Source: Isoetes taiwanensis
Taxonomy: Eukaryota > Streptophyta > Lycopodiopsida > Isoetales > Isoetaceae
Assembly: GCA_021234155.1 (NCBI GenBank)
Contig: JAJEKV010000002.1
Location: 326,944-390,943 of the forward strand
DNA length: 64,000 nt
Direction: 5' to 3'
The notes beneath the pieces were generated by a model. That model ran no database searches. It saw nothing but the letters and a program-made list of their open reading frames with translations, and had not been told where the DNA came from. The position numbers and the translations under genes are program-made. Below, piece by piece: positions 33,972-44,800 of the stretch (position 1 is the stretch's first letter; the number at the start of each line of letters is the position of its first letter).

Positions 33972-36407
33972 TGTTGCCCATTTTTGCAACATGGACCAAA
34001 GATTCATGTTTTAAAACCTTCATTCCATTTACATTTCCTTTAAGGAAAAGTTCCAGGCCTATTGTGATCCCATCAGAGTTTGGAAGACATTTGACCAAGA
34101 TTGGAAGACATTGGGGATCTCCTATTATGGCCTAGTCTTTTCCTTTTGAGGTAAAACACCTTCTAGACACATTCCTATTAGCTTAACATTTTCCTTTGAT
34201 TTGAAGACCGTGCAAAGGCTATAGCAAGTTTATCAAGGAGGCACAAGACATTTTACCAAAGCTCAAAACCTTATGAAGCTTGCTTGAGAAGTTTGAAGTC
34301 ACACACATGAGGATGCTACCCTAGAAGTGAAATTTGCTCTTATTCTAGCCTTGAAGTTTGGAAGACCCTTATAGAAGTTTGGAAGACCTTAGGCTTTGAG
34401 CAAATCTATCTTCACCAGAGGTATGAATTGAGCCCTAGAAACAATTTGAGATAAGATCAAGTGCTTTCTGAGGTACCCCATCTCTTCTTCATTCCATTCA
34501 TCTTACATCCCCTTTCTATATCCCAAGAGCCTTCAAAACTTTTCCTTCACCATTGTTTCCACTTTTGAGACCTTTTCTCATCATTCTACTACTTATCTTT
34601 TATGAATCCCACCTTCATTTGAGAATTGTCCCCTAGTGATCTTGAAAACCTTCAAAGGCAAAAGGCTTCTTTCTCATTCTCATCTTCCTAAACCCCTAGT
34701 ATAGCCTATTTACACCCTTTTTCCCATCTTTTTCCTATGACTTTTTCACCATCCTTATGTTCCAATATTCATTGACCATGGGTCAAAAGGGACCAAAAAT
34801 TCAAATGTTTTAGTTTGACCTAAAACCCTCTAGATGAAAGCTTGGAAAAAAGAGCTGACTTGGTCTTTTTAAAATTCAAAAAAACTTTTGAAAGACCTTC
34901 AAAATTGGATTCTTGGGATGTGCCAAAAATAAAAACCTATTCTAGCCTATCTACCCTATCTATTTCTGCATAGTTCCAGTCACCTCCCCCCTTTTTTTTC
35001 CGCGGCGGCGCGGGGGGGTTTGGGGCCACTGGTGGGTGTCCCTCACGTGGCACGCAAATTTAATAGTGGGTCTGCATTTTTTCCTTATATACCTTAGCCT
35101 CCGTAACCACTTCGCCTGTGGGATATATCACCCTTAAGAATTTTCGATGAACCCTAAGAAATAGGGGAACATGCTAAATCCGCCAATTGCACCTAAACTT
35201 GATTGAATCCCGCCAATTCCGCCCGGAATTAGCTCCTAAACCTTTTCCCAAACCATGGGGATCCTTTGTGGCATTTGATTCGGATGGAAATTGCTCAATT
35301 TGGGCCTCAAATCACTCAACCGAAGCTAGCTTTTGGGAAGAACAGCTCTTAAACCAAAGATCACAGATCAAATCGACACGCCCTCGGAGATATACCCTCG
35401 TGATTTTTGGCGCATTGAATTTTTGATATCCTTTTGCTCATCCGCATTCCATTCCATTTCCCATTTGATTGAAGTCCCTGTTTCATAGACCTTGTTTCAA
35501 AGATCGAAGCACCCTGCTTGCAAACTTAAATAATCACTCCATATTACTTCATTGGTATTTTTGAAGCTCTCGAAAAGGCTCAAGCCTTGAATTTTCTCTC
35601 AAGCATTATTATTTTCAAAACTTTGGTAATATCCTCCCTGACATAGTCATACCTTCCACAGATACATTGCTATAATGCATAGTCTTTTGCCCAAAAAAAT
35701 CATTGTCATCATTGTACATCCTTTTTTTGTAGTTCAAGATTACCCTTTTAAAAGCAAAAAAAACAAGACCAAAAATATTTACTCGAAATTATATCTTCTT
35801 CGTAGTTGTATCTCATCCTTATAGAAATCCTAAACACCTATACATTCTGAGAAAACATATAAAAGATTTCTTTTCATAATCAAGTATTCGAGTTTGTTCT
35901 TTTCTTGAGGTTTTGTTTACTTACTACGAAAAATTAAAAACATCCTTTTACTATTCAAACCTTTTGCACGTGATCTAGAGGCTATTTTGAAGTTGCTCCA
36001 CATTTATCCCAACCCCAAAATTCCCCATCAAACTCCATCTCGCAAAATTTGGCTCTCTTTTTGGCACTCGCCAACTTTTTTTGACCTGCCTTTGACCTCG
36101 ATTTTCTTGACCTTCCCTTATTCAAATCAAGTCAAGTCTTCTCCACCATTTTCCTCTCTTGTTGACTAATTGACAACACCAATCAGATCTTCAAAATCTC
36201 TCAAGGTGTGTCTGCAAGTTCAGTTTTTGCTCTGACAGTTTTTTCAGTTTCAGGGACTCTAGTGATTTTGAAAAAACTAGCACTTAAAAAATGAATTTTC
36301 TGGTTTCATATGACAAGGATTGATCACCCTAAGTGATCTGGAGGTTCTAACCACTTTGTTTAAGATTCCTTTGAGGTTAGGCTAAAATTCCAGGTTTTAG
36401 GCTAACA
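33972..36407 (+). repeat. 3' LTR (2,436 bp)
   Basis: Direct repeat of the 5' LTR with the same ends and followed by TSD CCTTT (36408-36412). Many differences from the 5' copy are changes of homopolymer length by one base; others are CG versus TG/CA pairs. Confidence 0.92.
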
Positions 36408-36412
36408 CCTTT

Positions 36413-36960
36413 CTTTATATTACAATATTTATATACTAGATCATTAATAGCCAAATAAAATAAATTCTTGTTAAAGATTTTTACAGATCGCCACCTACCA
36501 TCATTGGTAATAGTAGTTTTTCAAATTATGAATTTCTATTACATATACCACATATGCATCTAGATGTCCAAGTCAGTTGCATAACTTCCTTCAAGGGTTA
36601 GAGATGCAATTTGATCACCATATCTAGAAGGATGTCGTTGCATTGAATGTAGTTCAGACTATGGATGTTATAAGCTACGTTGTCATCTTCTGTTAAAGGT
36701 TTTTAATATCATCGCATGTTCCTTGATTGTTGATTGGAATTACGTGTAATTTTAGTACAATAATATGTCTAAACCTATAGAATCTACATTTTTTGCTTTT
36801 TCTAATTAGAGAAATAGTCAAGTGAAAGCTTAAATGAATACTTAATTCAAAAGTTTCGCCAAGTCCAAATACATATAAATGTAATGCTAATAATAACTTT
36901 AGCCAAATATATATCATAAAATATTGTAAGATTTTAAAAAATAGCCAAACCATTTTTTAT
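36413..36960 (-). other. Probable transposase intron, 5' part
   Basis: AT-rich, no gene. It lies between the retrotransposon's right TSD and the transposase exon ending in VWTNNITPG (about 36990). Confidence 0.4.
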
Positions 36961-36985
36961 GAAAAAATATATAATGTACTTAATT

Positions 36986-38126
36986 TTTTTCCTGGTGTGA
37001 TGTTATTGGTCCAAACTCTGTTCATATACCTCACTACTCTCTTCCACATCTTGTACGTTTCCTTGAATTCATCCAACAACTTCTTGGCCTCTTTGGTGCA
37101 TGCCTCCACATAATCACTAGTCCTTCTTGGGTCAATATCTACTTTAGTGGCATGCATAATACGACCGAGGTCCTTAAACATTTCCCCCCAACCTTCTTGT
37201 TCTTCACGTGCTTTAAAAGCAACTTCATCCAGTTTCTTCGAACATGCCAAATACACAATTGGATTTTGATTTCGGGCCAAACATCCTTCAAGGCATTGAT
37301 TTCAGCCTGTGCATCATCTACAATGAAGCATGCAGGTTCCCAAGTTGGATCTTCCCTATGTATGCGGTTCTTCATTGCAATCAGCTAAGGATGGATGTCC
37401 TCCTCGGTGGCACTAGAGGATAGAACCCACGCAACAAGGACACCATTTCCATGCGTGACATAAACTAGCAAAGTATAAAGGATGTAGCAGTGGTCATTAG
37501 TCTTGAAGGTTGAATACAAGGCTACAGCAATCCTCTTGATGTAAATCAACCTACATCCTAACACTTGTGGCCACATTCTTGTGCAGCATCCATGTGTCAG
37601 CAGCCAGCTTGCGGGACAAATTATATAAATCATCCATGGCTAAGAATGCATCTCTGTTCTTGGGGGCATTGGGATCCATCCTCTTTTCTATCTCCCATTG
37701 TTCCTCGTGTTAACGGAAGACCTCTTAGGGAGTGTGGTTATGGAGCAACTATTGGTAGGCCCAAGCCTTCTTACCCTTTGATAGCCATGGAGCTACATCA
37801 TGCCTTGTTCTTGCGCATTGGGGATCCTCAATTCCATGGCAGACTTTCTCTTGATTATCAATGTGCCTCATCTCATAGTATGTAATTTTACATATCTCAG
37901 GCCTCAAATACAACTGCTTCACCTGAAAGTGGCACCTGCAACCTCGCCTAATACTCCTTCCTCTTCTCTGCCTCCTTGAGTAGGAAGGATTCTTCTTCCC
38001 TGCTTCAGCAATTAGAGTTCGGGTTGTTTTATCTTTGACCTCCCGAGAACATTCATGATAATCTTCAGGGCCATAGCTGCACCAGTAACTACTGAGAAAT
38101 AGTTGTTCAGTTACGAACCTAAGCAA
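36986..38126 (-). pseudogene. MULE transposase, DNA-binding and catalytic exons
   Basis: On the minus strand, in order: a basic region YGPEDYHECSREVKD, then KKNPSYSRRQRRGRSIRRGC, RCHFQVKQLYLRPEICKI, TYYEMRHIDNQ (38070-37830); a helical stretch PNAPKNRDAFLAMDDLYNLS (about 37680-37615); the catalytic core with YSTFKTND (37516-37493), SHGNG-like THGNGVLVAWVLSSSATEED, ACFIVDDAQAEINALKDVWP and IQLCIWHVRRNW (about 37340-37220). The first catalytic Asp of MULE transposases (D-S/T-T-F) is Tyr here (TAT, 37516-37514), while the second (VDD) is kept. A TAG near 37388 and several frame changes break the gene. It continues after the intron at 25375. Confidence 0.85.
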
Positions 38127-38232
38127 TAAGTCTCAAGAATAAAGCTCTGAGAAATAACGGTTCACTTCACTTGAAATTCCATAAAGCCATTTAGGCAGTA
38201 AAAGCATGAAACTGAATGATAAAACAATTTAC

Positions 38233-38571
38233 TTACTTGGTTATTTTAAGGTGGGCATTTTGGTCGACTCTTTTCTTGGTCGATCCCTCTTCTCTACCCC
38301 GAGATCCACGCTTCCTAAAGCTGGTGTTGCACCCTGGCAAATTCTGCTCCCCTTCCACGAAATCCTGCACCCTGTTTGTGGAGATATAGCATGCACTGGA
38401 ATAGTTTGGTGTCCAGGGTAGGTTACTTGCACAACAGAATGCTGCTCTATCTCCCATTGCAATTGCAGTCTCGAAAATACACCAGGGGGGATCTTGAACC
38501 GGGAGATGCAAAAGAGTTTGGAAGACAAAAATGACTATAGAGATTTGGCACACTGCTAAAACTAAACCCAA
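38233..38571 (-). pseudogene. Probable N-terminal exon of the MULE transposase
   Basis: Minus-strand open frame next to the right TIR, with WCIFETAIAMGDRAAFCCAS and a tail rich in Arg/Lys/Gly (RKRGSRGREEGSTKKRVDQN) that leads toward the YGPEDYHEC segment of the next exon. The position, just inside the TIR and just upstream of the recognised transposase on the same strand, is the main support. The conserved function of this part is unknown to me. Confidence 0.45.
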
Positions 38572-38856
38572 TGTGAAGCTCTGTCTAACCTTACCTGTTC
38601 TACCTCGATATCATTATCCTCTGCCTCCATACCTGGCCCGAATCCAGGCATTCCAATGGATCATTTCGAACAGGGCCGGACTAGTTTCTGTGGTAACAGC
38701 CAATTCCGTTTGAATTGGGCCGGAAATACCCCACCAACCTTGGGATGGAAATACCACAACCACATTCATTAAATGCACCTGTACAAACAAGTACAGGGGA
38801 CGTTGCCACAGTTACAAGTCAAAAAACTGTCTACGTCCAACTGCCTTCAAAAAACA

Positions 38857-39018
38857 GCACGATTCAAGATGCCTGGGATGCATGGATCCTCGGGCGTCCT
38901 GGCATCGATGCATCCATGGATCAGCGGATGGGCATGCATTGGCTATTTCTGGACGTCCAAAAACACTGGAGTAATTTGTCCAGAAACACCGGATCTCGGA
39001 CTCCATATACGGACGTCC
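38857..39018 (-). repeat. Right terminal inverted repeat of the MULE
   Basis: Reverse complement of 15031-15192 with scattered substitutions; ends in GGACGTCC at 39011-39018. The palindrome of the left TIR is imperfect here (CCAAAAAC in place of CCAGAAAC). Confidence 0.92.
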
Positions 39019-39027
39019 GATTCTCTT
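39019..39027 (+). repeat. Right 9-bp target site duplication of the MULE
   Basis: GATTCTCTT, identical to 15022-15030. The second copy of the host 115-bp duplication continues from 39028 to about 39115. Confidence 0.9.
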
Positions 39028-39119
39028 CTGCTTTTCCAGAAAGGCTTCGGACCCCTAAAATGTTAATCCTGCGTCCCTGCTCTTGTTGTTCTTCGAGCTG
39101 CATTGCAAAGTTTATTACA

Positions 39120-40439
39120 TAGTAGGCAGAAGCCACGGCTGGCTTTGTGTTCATGACCTTGAAGACCTGAGGAGTCTTGCCACTGCTATGCTGAGGTATG
39201 AAGTGATGTGGGCTAAGTTGTTAAGCAACGTGTTGCCTATCTGGGTTGGCATCTTTCGAGTAAGGGATCATTGGCATCAACCGCAGTAAGGCTACTTGTC
39301 CGTAACACCTGGATCTAAGAGCTTAATTCTTGCTGGTGCATCTTCTGCCTTTCTAATTCGTCCATGCAATGGCATAGCTGCTCATGTGCATCAGTATGAG
39401 GCCTTTGCCCCGCTGACCAATTGCATTGCATAGCTTTCACATATCAAAATCCCATCCAACAAATCTTTACTCTAACCTCTGAAGTCTAAAGGCAACCTCT
39501 ATATCCCCAGTAGATGATATTGTCTCTAGGGTAAAGACCCTATCCTAGAGGATCTATACACCACAAGCAGTTTTTTCCAGTGATTGCCTAGATAGCCCAT
39601 TGAACCATGACAGTCATTTCTTTGGCTTCTAATTAAAGATGGGTTATATCCGTCTTCCTCTCCTGCTCAAAAAATTCCCTATCGTGGGCCATAGTGTCAA
39701 TGCTGGTGGACAAGGTATCTAGACAAACCCATAGGTCAAGGCCCAACTTATCCTTCCGTCTTTTATACTACACTAGTCACAGACTATCCTCAAGTTGTTC
39801 ATGTGGGTTTTGATGCCAGAAATGTGTTGATTCTTCGTGGCCAGTTGCTTTTTCAAAAATTTGGGCATCGCAGACTATATCCCTAGTGCTAGACTTGCAA
39901 TCCTAGCCGTATTGCTATCAACAGTCGTATAGATTTATTTTCAACTCTCCTCAGGTGCCTGATCAGATGTATGCATGTGCAGCTAGATCTGAATACCGAC
40001 CATACAACTTTTGGGCCAAGTTTGCTAAGAGAGCCTTTACGTAAGTCACTTTTCTCAAGGTGGATTTGTCTATCTTGTCTGTGTCATCTGGTCTGCCCAA
40101 AGGAATGACATTTATGTATTCCCCAAAATAAGTCTGACCTCCCTGATCCCGATGAGGGTGACTATTGGGATTGTGGAATTAGATGAGTGTCATCATCAAT
40201 ATGCATGTCTATGGGATTTGGGGAGGGGGCCACTGAAGTCACCATGACTATAGCAGGATTCTAGAAGGAGACAGAGAGGGAAGAGGATAAAGGGGGGCAA
40301 AGAGAAAAGGTGCTAAAGGGCTCTAGATGTAGGCAATGGGGGGCTAGAAAGGGGCAAGTAGCATGTAGGTGCAAATTTGTAAGGAGTCAGATGTCAATGC
40401 AATTTAAAACACTTGTCTGAAAGTCTTTGGATGAAAAGC
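39120..40439. other. Unassigned DNA with one exon-like stretch
   Basis: No recognised gene. An exon-like piece lies at about 39950-40037: it follows CTCCTCAG, reads QVPDQMYACAARSEYRPYN and FWAKFAKRAFT on the plus strand, and ends at a GTAAGT donor. Just before, at about 39790-39890, YPQVVHVGFDARNVLILRGQ is open. I do not recognise either. They may be remains of one old gene or element. Confidence 0.25.
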
Positions 40440-40850
40440 TTTAATGAGCCTCTGCCACCTTACAGATGCTTGTTTGAAAACATTGAAATGTATACTATCA
40501 TTGTTTTCTTCTCCATCTGATTTACTTTGCATCTTTTAAAATGGTTCCTAGCTTGTAGACGCCCGTCTGAAAGCATCAAATGCAGAAATACATGCATAGC
40601 CTCTATCGCCTTATAGACGTTTGTCTGAAAGTTGAGCCCCCAAGTGCAAAGATCACACGCATCTTCTGTCGCCTTACAGGTGCTTGTCTAAAAGTGTCGA
40701 GTCTCCAAGTGCAAAAAACACGCCTAGCCTCTGTCACGTTGCAAATGCTTGTCTAGAAGTGTTGAAGTGAATAGTAACATTGTCTTCCTCTCCATCAAAT
40801 CTATTGGAAGCCTCCAGCATGTAAATGCCCGAATCGAAAGTGATTGCAAA
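40440..40850 (+). repeat. Degenerate tandem repeats around GCTTGTCTGAAAGT
   Basis: The core G(C/T)(T/C)(T/C)GTCTGAAAGT recurs at about 40468, 40561, 40619, 40681, 40745 and, weakly, 40827. Copies are spaced about 60-95 bases apart, each preceded by GCCTCTGTC.CCTTACAG-like text. Not coding. Confidence 0.6.
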
Positions 40851-40883
40851 GTATCAAACCCTCTAAAACTCAATTGGAGCAGC

Positions 40884-41190
40884 AAAATTCCTATTGGGGA
40901 TCTAGTTCAATAGATATTCAACAACATATATATAATATTGAACTGTTGAAATCTCAAAAACCCTAAAACCATGTTGTGATTTTGCTATTTTCCTTATTAA
41001 ATCTTGGTCAAATATCTGCAAATCATATACTTCAGAATAGCAAGACTCTTATTGGGGACCTAGAATGGATATTCAACAACATATATAATATTGAATAGTA
41101 GAAAGCTCAAAAACCCTAAAGCTATGTTGTAATTTTGTTATTTTCCTTATTAAACTTTGCCAAATATCTGCAAATTATATACTTCAGAAA
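40884..41190 (+). repeat. ~157-bp tandem duplication
   Basis: CAAAATTCCTATTGGGGATC at 40884 and CAAGACTCTTATTGGGGACC at about 41041 begin two copies. Both contain GGATATTCAACAACATATAT-type text, CTCAAAAACCCTAAA, and end CAAAT(A)TCTGCAAAT.ATATAC. Further weak copies of the CATCTGCAAATTA end occur at about 41347 and 41508. Confidence 0.8.
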
Positions 41191-41640
41191 AGATTGCAGA
41201 ACAAGCTTTCCAAAAATATAAATCTCACTCGAAGCAGAAGTACAAATGAATCGTTATGAAGAAACGCATGCAGTGCTAAATAAATGAAAGCTAGGAACTG
41301 TACCAAGCTGGATCTGCTATTTTTGGCTAGAAATCTTGGCCAAGCATCTGCAAATTAAACATCCTTAGAAAAGACTGAGAGTTTTCCAATGGTGCAAATT
41401 TTATGAAAAACAAAGCCATAAAAAATAGTTATAGACATGTAATATCAATCTGGAAGTGGAGTGCAAGTCAAAAATCTATTATTTTACTATAGATATCTTA
41501 TTCAAACATATGCAAATTATATATCTATAGAAAGATTTTTGAGAGGGCTTTCCAACAATACATTTCAGCTAAGACGGAGTTCTAGATTTCGAGTTATGAC
41601 AAAAATTGTGTTACTGGCACCACGAATGCCTTCAAATACT

Positions 41641-41963
41641 TGAGCTAGATGGCTCGGGACGGCATAGAACTTGAATGATTCGACAAGAATGGGATGCCTC
41701 TATATATATCTAGACCAACAATCAAGATCGCTCCACTCCAATAAATGAGATTGTGCCAAGTTCGCACGTCCTTGTAGATTCTGGAACATCCTGGAAACAG
41801 CTTCGTATATGAAAATAATGCAAGGGAATATCTCAAAAAATGTTGGTGGCCCACTTGGCAAAGGCGCAAAGGTGTGCCCTCGCAACATCCAGGTTCTGCC
41901 TTGTGCAACTACCATTTGCATCCATATGATAACCATGAGTATACTGTTCATATGATCATCACA
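41641..41963 (-). repeat. LTR next to the 3' end of the minus-strand element
   Basis: Direct repeat of 47361-47710 at low identity, TG..CA ended. Limits were placed where similarity starts and stops. Confidence 0.6.
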
Positions 41964-42520
41964 CCATCCCCTTCTCCTACGATGACAACGAGTCTTCGGC
42001 ACTAGAGCTAGAGTGTTTGGACTTGGCTTATTTGGGTAATGTCAATAGAACTCGCAATTTTGTAGGTGCATTAGTCAGATTCTCTGTAGATTCCCAGGTT
42101 TGATCACTATAACTTGCTGACAAAGAAACCTAGAATCAAAATCTCTCAAACTGTGAACTCCTCATGATAATCAATCCTCCATCATGCAACTAACCTTTGC
42201 ATTCGTATGATGGTCATCTTTGTACTTGCGAGTATAATAATTATATAGTGGTCACACCATCCCCCTCTTACGACAGAAATAAGTCTTTGAAGCTGAAGCT
42301 GGAGTGCTTGGACTTGGTTTATCTAGGTAACGTCAGTGGAACTTGCATATTTTGTCGGGATGAATTAGTCAGATTCTCTATAGATTTTCAGGTTCGATCA
42401 CTTGGAAAATATCCTTCTTAATCAACACAGTAATACAACTGTCGATGAAGAAATTTCGAATCCAAGATCTTTCGAACTTCAAACTCCTCCTGATCATCAG
42501 TTTCCATTGGTGGTGGTAGC
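41964..42520 (-). pseudogene. Chromodomain of the integrase and its duplicated tail
   Basis: On the minus strand a typical chromodomain reads EEFEVRKILDSKFLHRQLYY, then WKSIENL with the Y-xx-W core (usual pattern ..YLV.W.GY....TWE..). It is preceded by NPFTDRVPLL. About 230 bases of the end of this domain and its downstream DNA are repeated: 42230-42480 resembles 41930-42170 (GAGTGTTTGGACTTGG and GTCAGATTCTCT.TAGAT are shared), so a second, worse chromodomain tail lies between the intact one and the LTR. Confidence 0.75.
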
Positions 42521-43500
42521 AGAGGAACTCGATCTGTGAAGGGATTAGGTGTATGGCTCCAATGTGAAACCTAAAAGACTGGATATAGACAAACAAGTGG
42601 AAGGAGCTCGAGCTGGAATGCAACATTGTTGATCGAAGACGTGATCCGGTAGGGACTACGGCGATGATGATCAAGCTTATTGCAGGGACGCATGGTAAGG
42701 AGGTCCACACGCAAAATCTAGACAAAGTCACCAACGTGAAATGCAGAAGCTTCTTGACCGCATGTAAATCAGCATAATGCTGATGGCATTCTTGCGTCTG
42801 GAAAAGATTGTGCTGGAGGTCTGATTGAAGAGCCTACAATTTGTCAAGGCGGGACTCATCACTACAATTGACAGACTCGTATTAAGTGACATTAAGAAAT
42901 CATCAAGGATGCTGGCCAGAGATCAAGAAGAATGATGTCTGACTAGTGGAAGCATGTACTGAATTATTACAGGTAAACTCAACCCAATCAATCCAATCAT
43001 GCTATTGGTAAATGAAGAAAAAAAAAACACCTTAAATATTGTTCCAAAGTCTGATTAGTGCACTCTACTTGCCCATTACTTTTAAGATGATGATCAGAAA
43101 TCAAGGAGCGATTGACATGTAATAGCTCCAAAAGCCTCTTTCAAAAACTTACAAGATGATGGTGTCTAGCAATCCGCGAAGTCTCACTACTTCAGAGAAA
43201 AGAAGACCAATTGTTCCTTCGCTAGTGTTGGTGACATTGCAAGGAATAAAATACACCATCTTATTGAAGCGAACGATATGGCATTGTGATCTCGAGAGAA
43301 TGACAATTCGAACATAAAATCCATTGAAATACTCTTTCAAGGTTGGTTTGGAACATGTATTAGCTGAAGAAGACTATGGCGAAGATGTCGTTGAGCCTTT
43401 GCTCGGCAACAAATATCACATGACTGAATAAACCTTTGACGGAGCAGTAGAGCTCAGGCCACCAATATTCTCGATTGATAAGTTTAAAAGTCTTGGCTAC
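42521..43500 (-). pseudogene. Integrase remnant of the minus-strand element
   Basis: The core motif RFNKMVYFIPCNVTNTSEGT with LLFSEVVRLRGLLDTIIL at 43270-43149 matches the RF.KM.HFIPC..T...E.T..LF..EVVRLHGLP..I stretch of Ty3/gypsy integrases. The C-terminal part before the chromodomain is recognisable near 42730-42560. Stops are frequent. Confidence 0.75.
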
Positions 43501-44115
43501 TTCAATAAGTCCTTTATAAGCGAATCATGGAAAGCCTGAAGAACGTGAAGCCTAGGAGTGCCATTTGAAATATACATAAGTCCATTGCAAAATAGAAGTC
43601 CATCTCGAATCTCAAAATGATTATAGTCTGTCTATACATATTAAGAAAAGGATGTTGAGCCAAGATGTGAAAAACATCCTGAGTTTGGATCTGAAAGAAG
43701 AGACATGGGAATAGACTCCAACAAGGATGTATCCTGAGGCCTCTCGAATAAAGTGATGGCAATGAGATAGAATTGATCAGGCCCTAGATTAACCTATGAT
43801 TACTTGTGAAAAGATGGATCATCTGGCTTCGACTTAACTTAAGAGCATTGAGACAAGGCATCAGGCTTTTATTAGAGGGATCCATCAGAATAATACTTGC
43901 ATATCCACCGAGCTTGGCAACCATTGTGCACTCGAGCAGACTGAAAATATTCCAAATTTCTATGATCAGTATAGACTGTCTCAAAAGAATCAACTATCAC
44001 CAAAAATTCCTTGCCATAAATTGGATAATTAATTTCTACAGCCTGCTAGAACTTTCTAAAATGGTAGGAAATTGGATGAAGTTCATAGTCAACCTTCTCC
44101 TATGACAGGATACTG

Positions 44116-44800
44116 TCAAGAGCAAAATTGAAAGCATATGCTTTGACAATATATGGATGCGAAGGATATGCATGGACACGAACTAGTGCCACGGTAAAAG
44201 CATACTAGCGCATCCTTTATCGTGAGGTATGAAAGGAAGGAATCTCTAAATATTTCTAAATAAAAAGCTGATACAACGACAAATCCAAGAAAACACTGAA
44301 TATCTCGAACTGAAGAAGGTGTTTGCCAATCTAAGATAATACTGACTTTTGCAAGATCTAAAGAGACTCCATGATAGGTGATACGATAGCTAAGCAATTC
44401 CACAGTATTCTCGAACTGGCATTATTCAAATTTAGCCATATAGTCCATGCTCATGAAGCTTCTAGAGAACTTGCCAAATATGCTTCGCATGATAATAAAA
44501 ATTGTCTAAAAACTCCTGGAAGACATCATTGACCATACAACTGGAGCATTGGTAAGTCTAAACGTCATAATTGTGTACTTAAAATGGGCCACACTGAGTA
44601 GTCTTCCATTGTAAGCACGACAAAGGTCAATTTTCATGAAATAGCGCTCACCTTGGAACCGCTCCAACAACTATGGGATCGGAGGAAGGGGATACCAGTT
44701 TGGCACTGTGATTTTATTGAGGTCATGATAATCAACAATTAGGCACAGAGAACCATCCTTACTTTAACAAAGAATGTCGGTGCTCCAAAGGGGGACTGAG
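44116..44800 (-). pseudogene. Reverse transcriptase remnant of the minus-strand element
   Basis: VDYHDLNKITVPNWYPLPP near 44740-44680, RFQGERYFMKIDLCRAYN (catalytic Asp region) near 44665-44610, then ELLSYRITYHGVSLDLAKVS, ILDWQTPSSVRDIQCFLGF at 44403-44280, the usual 'thumb/connection' text after the palm. The YxDD box is disrupted. Confidence 0.82.

Larger units (their letters stand above)
25554..36407 (+). mobile_element. Ty3/gypsy LTR retrotransposon with an extra RNase H upstream of RT
   Basis: Complete insertion of 10,854 bases: 5' LTR 25554-27993, 3' LTR 33972-36407, both starting TGTTGCCC and ending GGCTAACA, with TSD CCTTT. Internal order on the plus strand: Gag (28034-28780), CCHC knuckles (about 28975-29110), protease (about 29545-29860), an additional RNase H (about 30080-30475), reverse transcriptase and its own RNase H (about 30855-32030), integrase (about 32280-33000). 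The LYDALWAHRIT and PFSLVYGVE motifs in the integrase tail resemble the plant Tat/Ogre lineage. Pol has many frameshifts. No canonical primer-binding site starting TGG follows the 5' LTR. A short purine run (GAGGAGA) precedes the 3' LTR. Confidence 0.92.
15031..39018. mobile_element. 24-kb composite Mutator-like transposon (MULE)
   Basis: Defined by ~162-bp terminal inverted repeats (15031-15192 and 38857-39018), both starting GGACGTCCGTATATGGAGTC when read inward, and by a perfect 9-bp target duplication. It encodes a minus-strand MULE transposase (about 38570-24387, interrupted) and a plus-strand ULP1-like protease (about 20058-22319). It also holds a captured NPF transporter gene fragment, a Ty3/gypsy pol fragment, four minisatellite arrays and a whole LTR retrotransposon (25554-36407). 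Without that retrotransposon it would be about 13.1 kb. The transposase is broken, so the copy is probably immobile by itself. The boundaries are seen directly; the family follows from the TSD length, TIRs and transposase. Confidence 0.92.
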
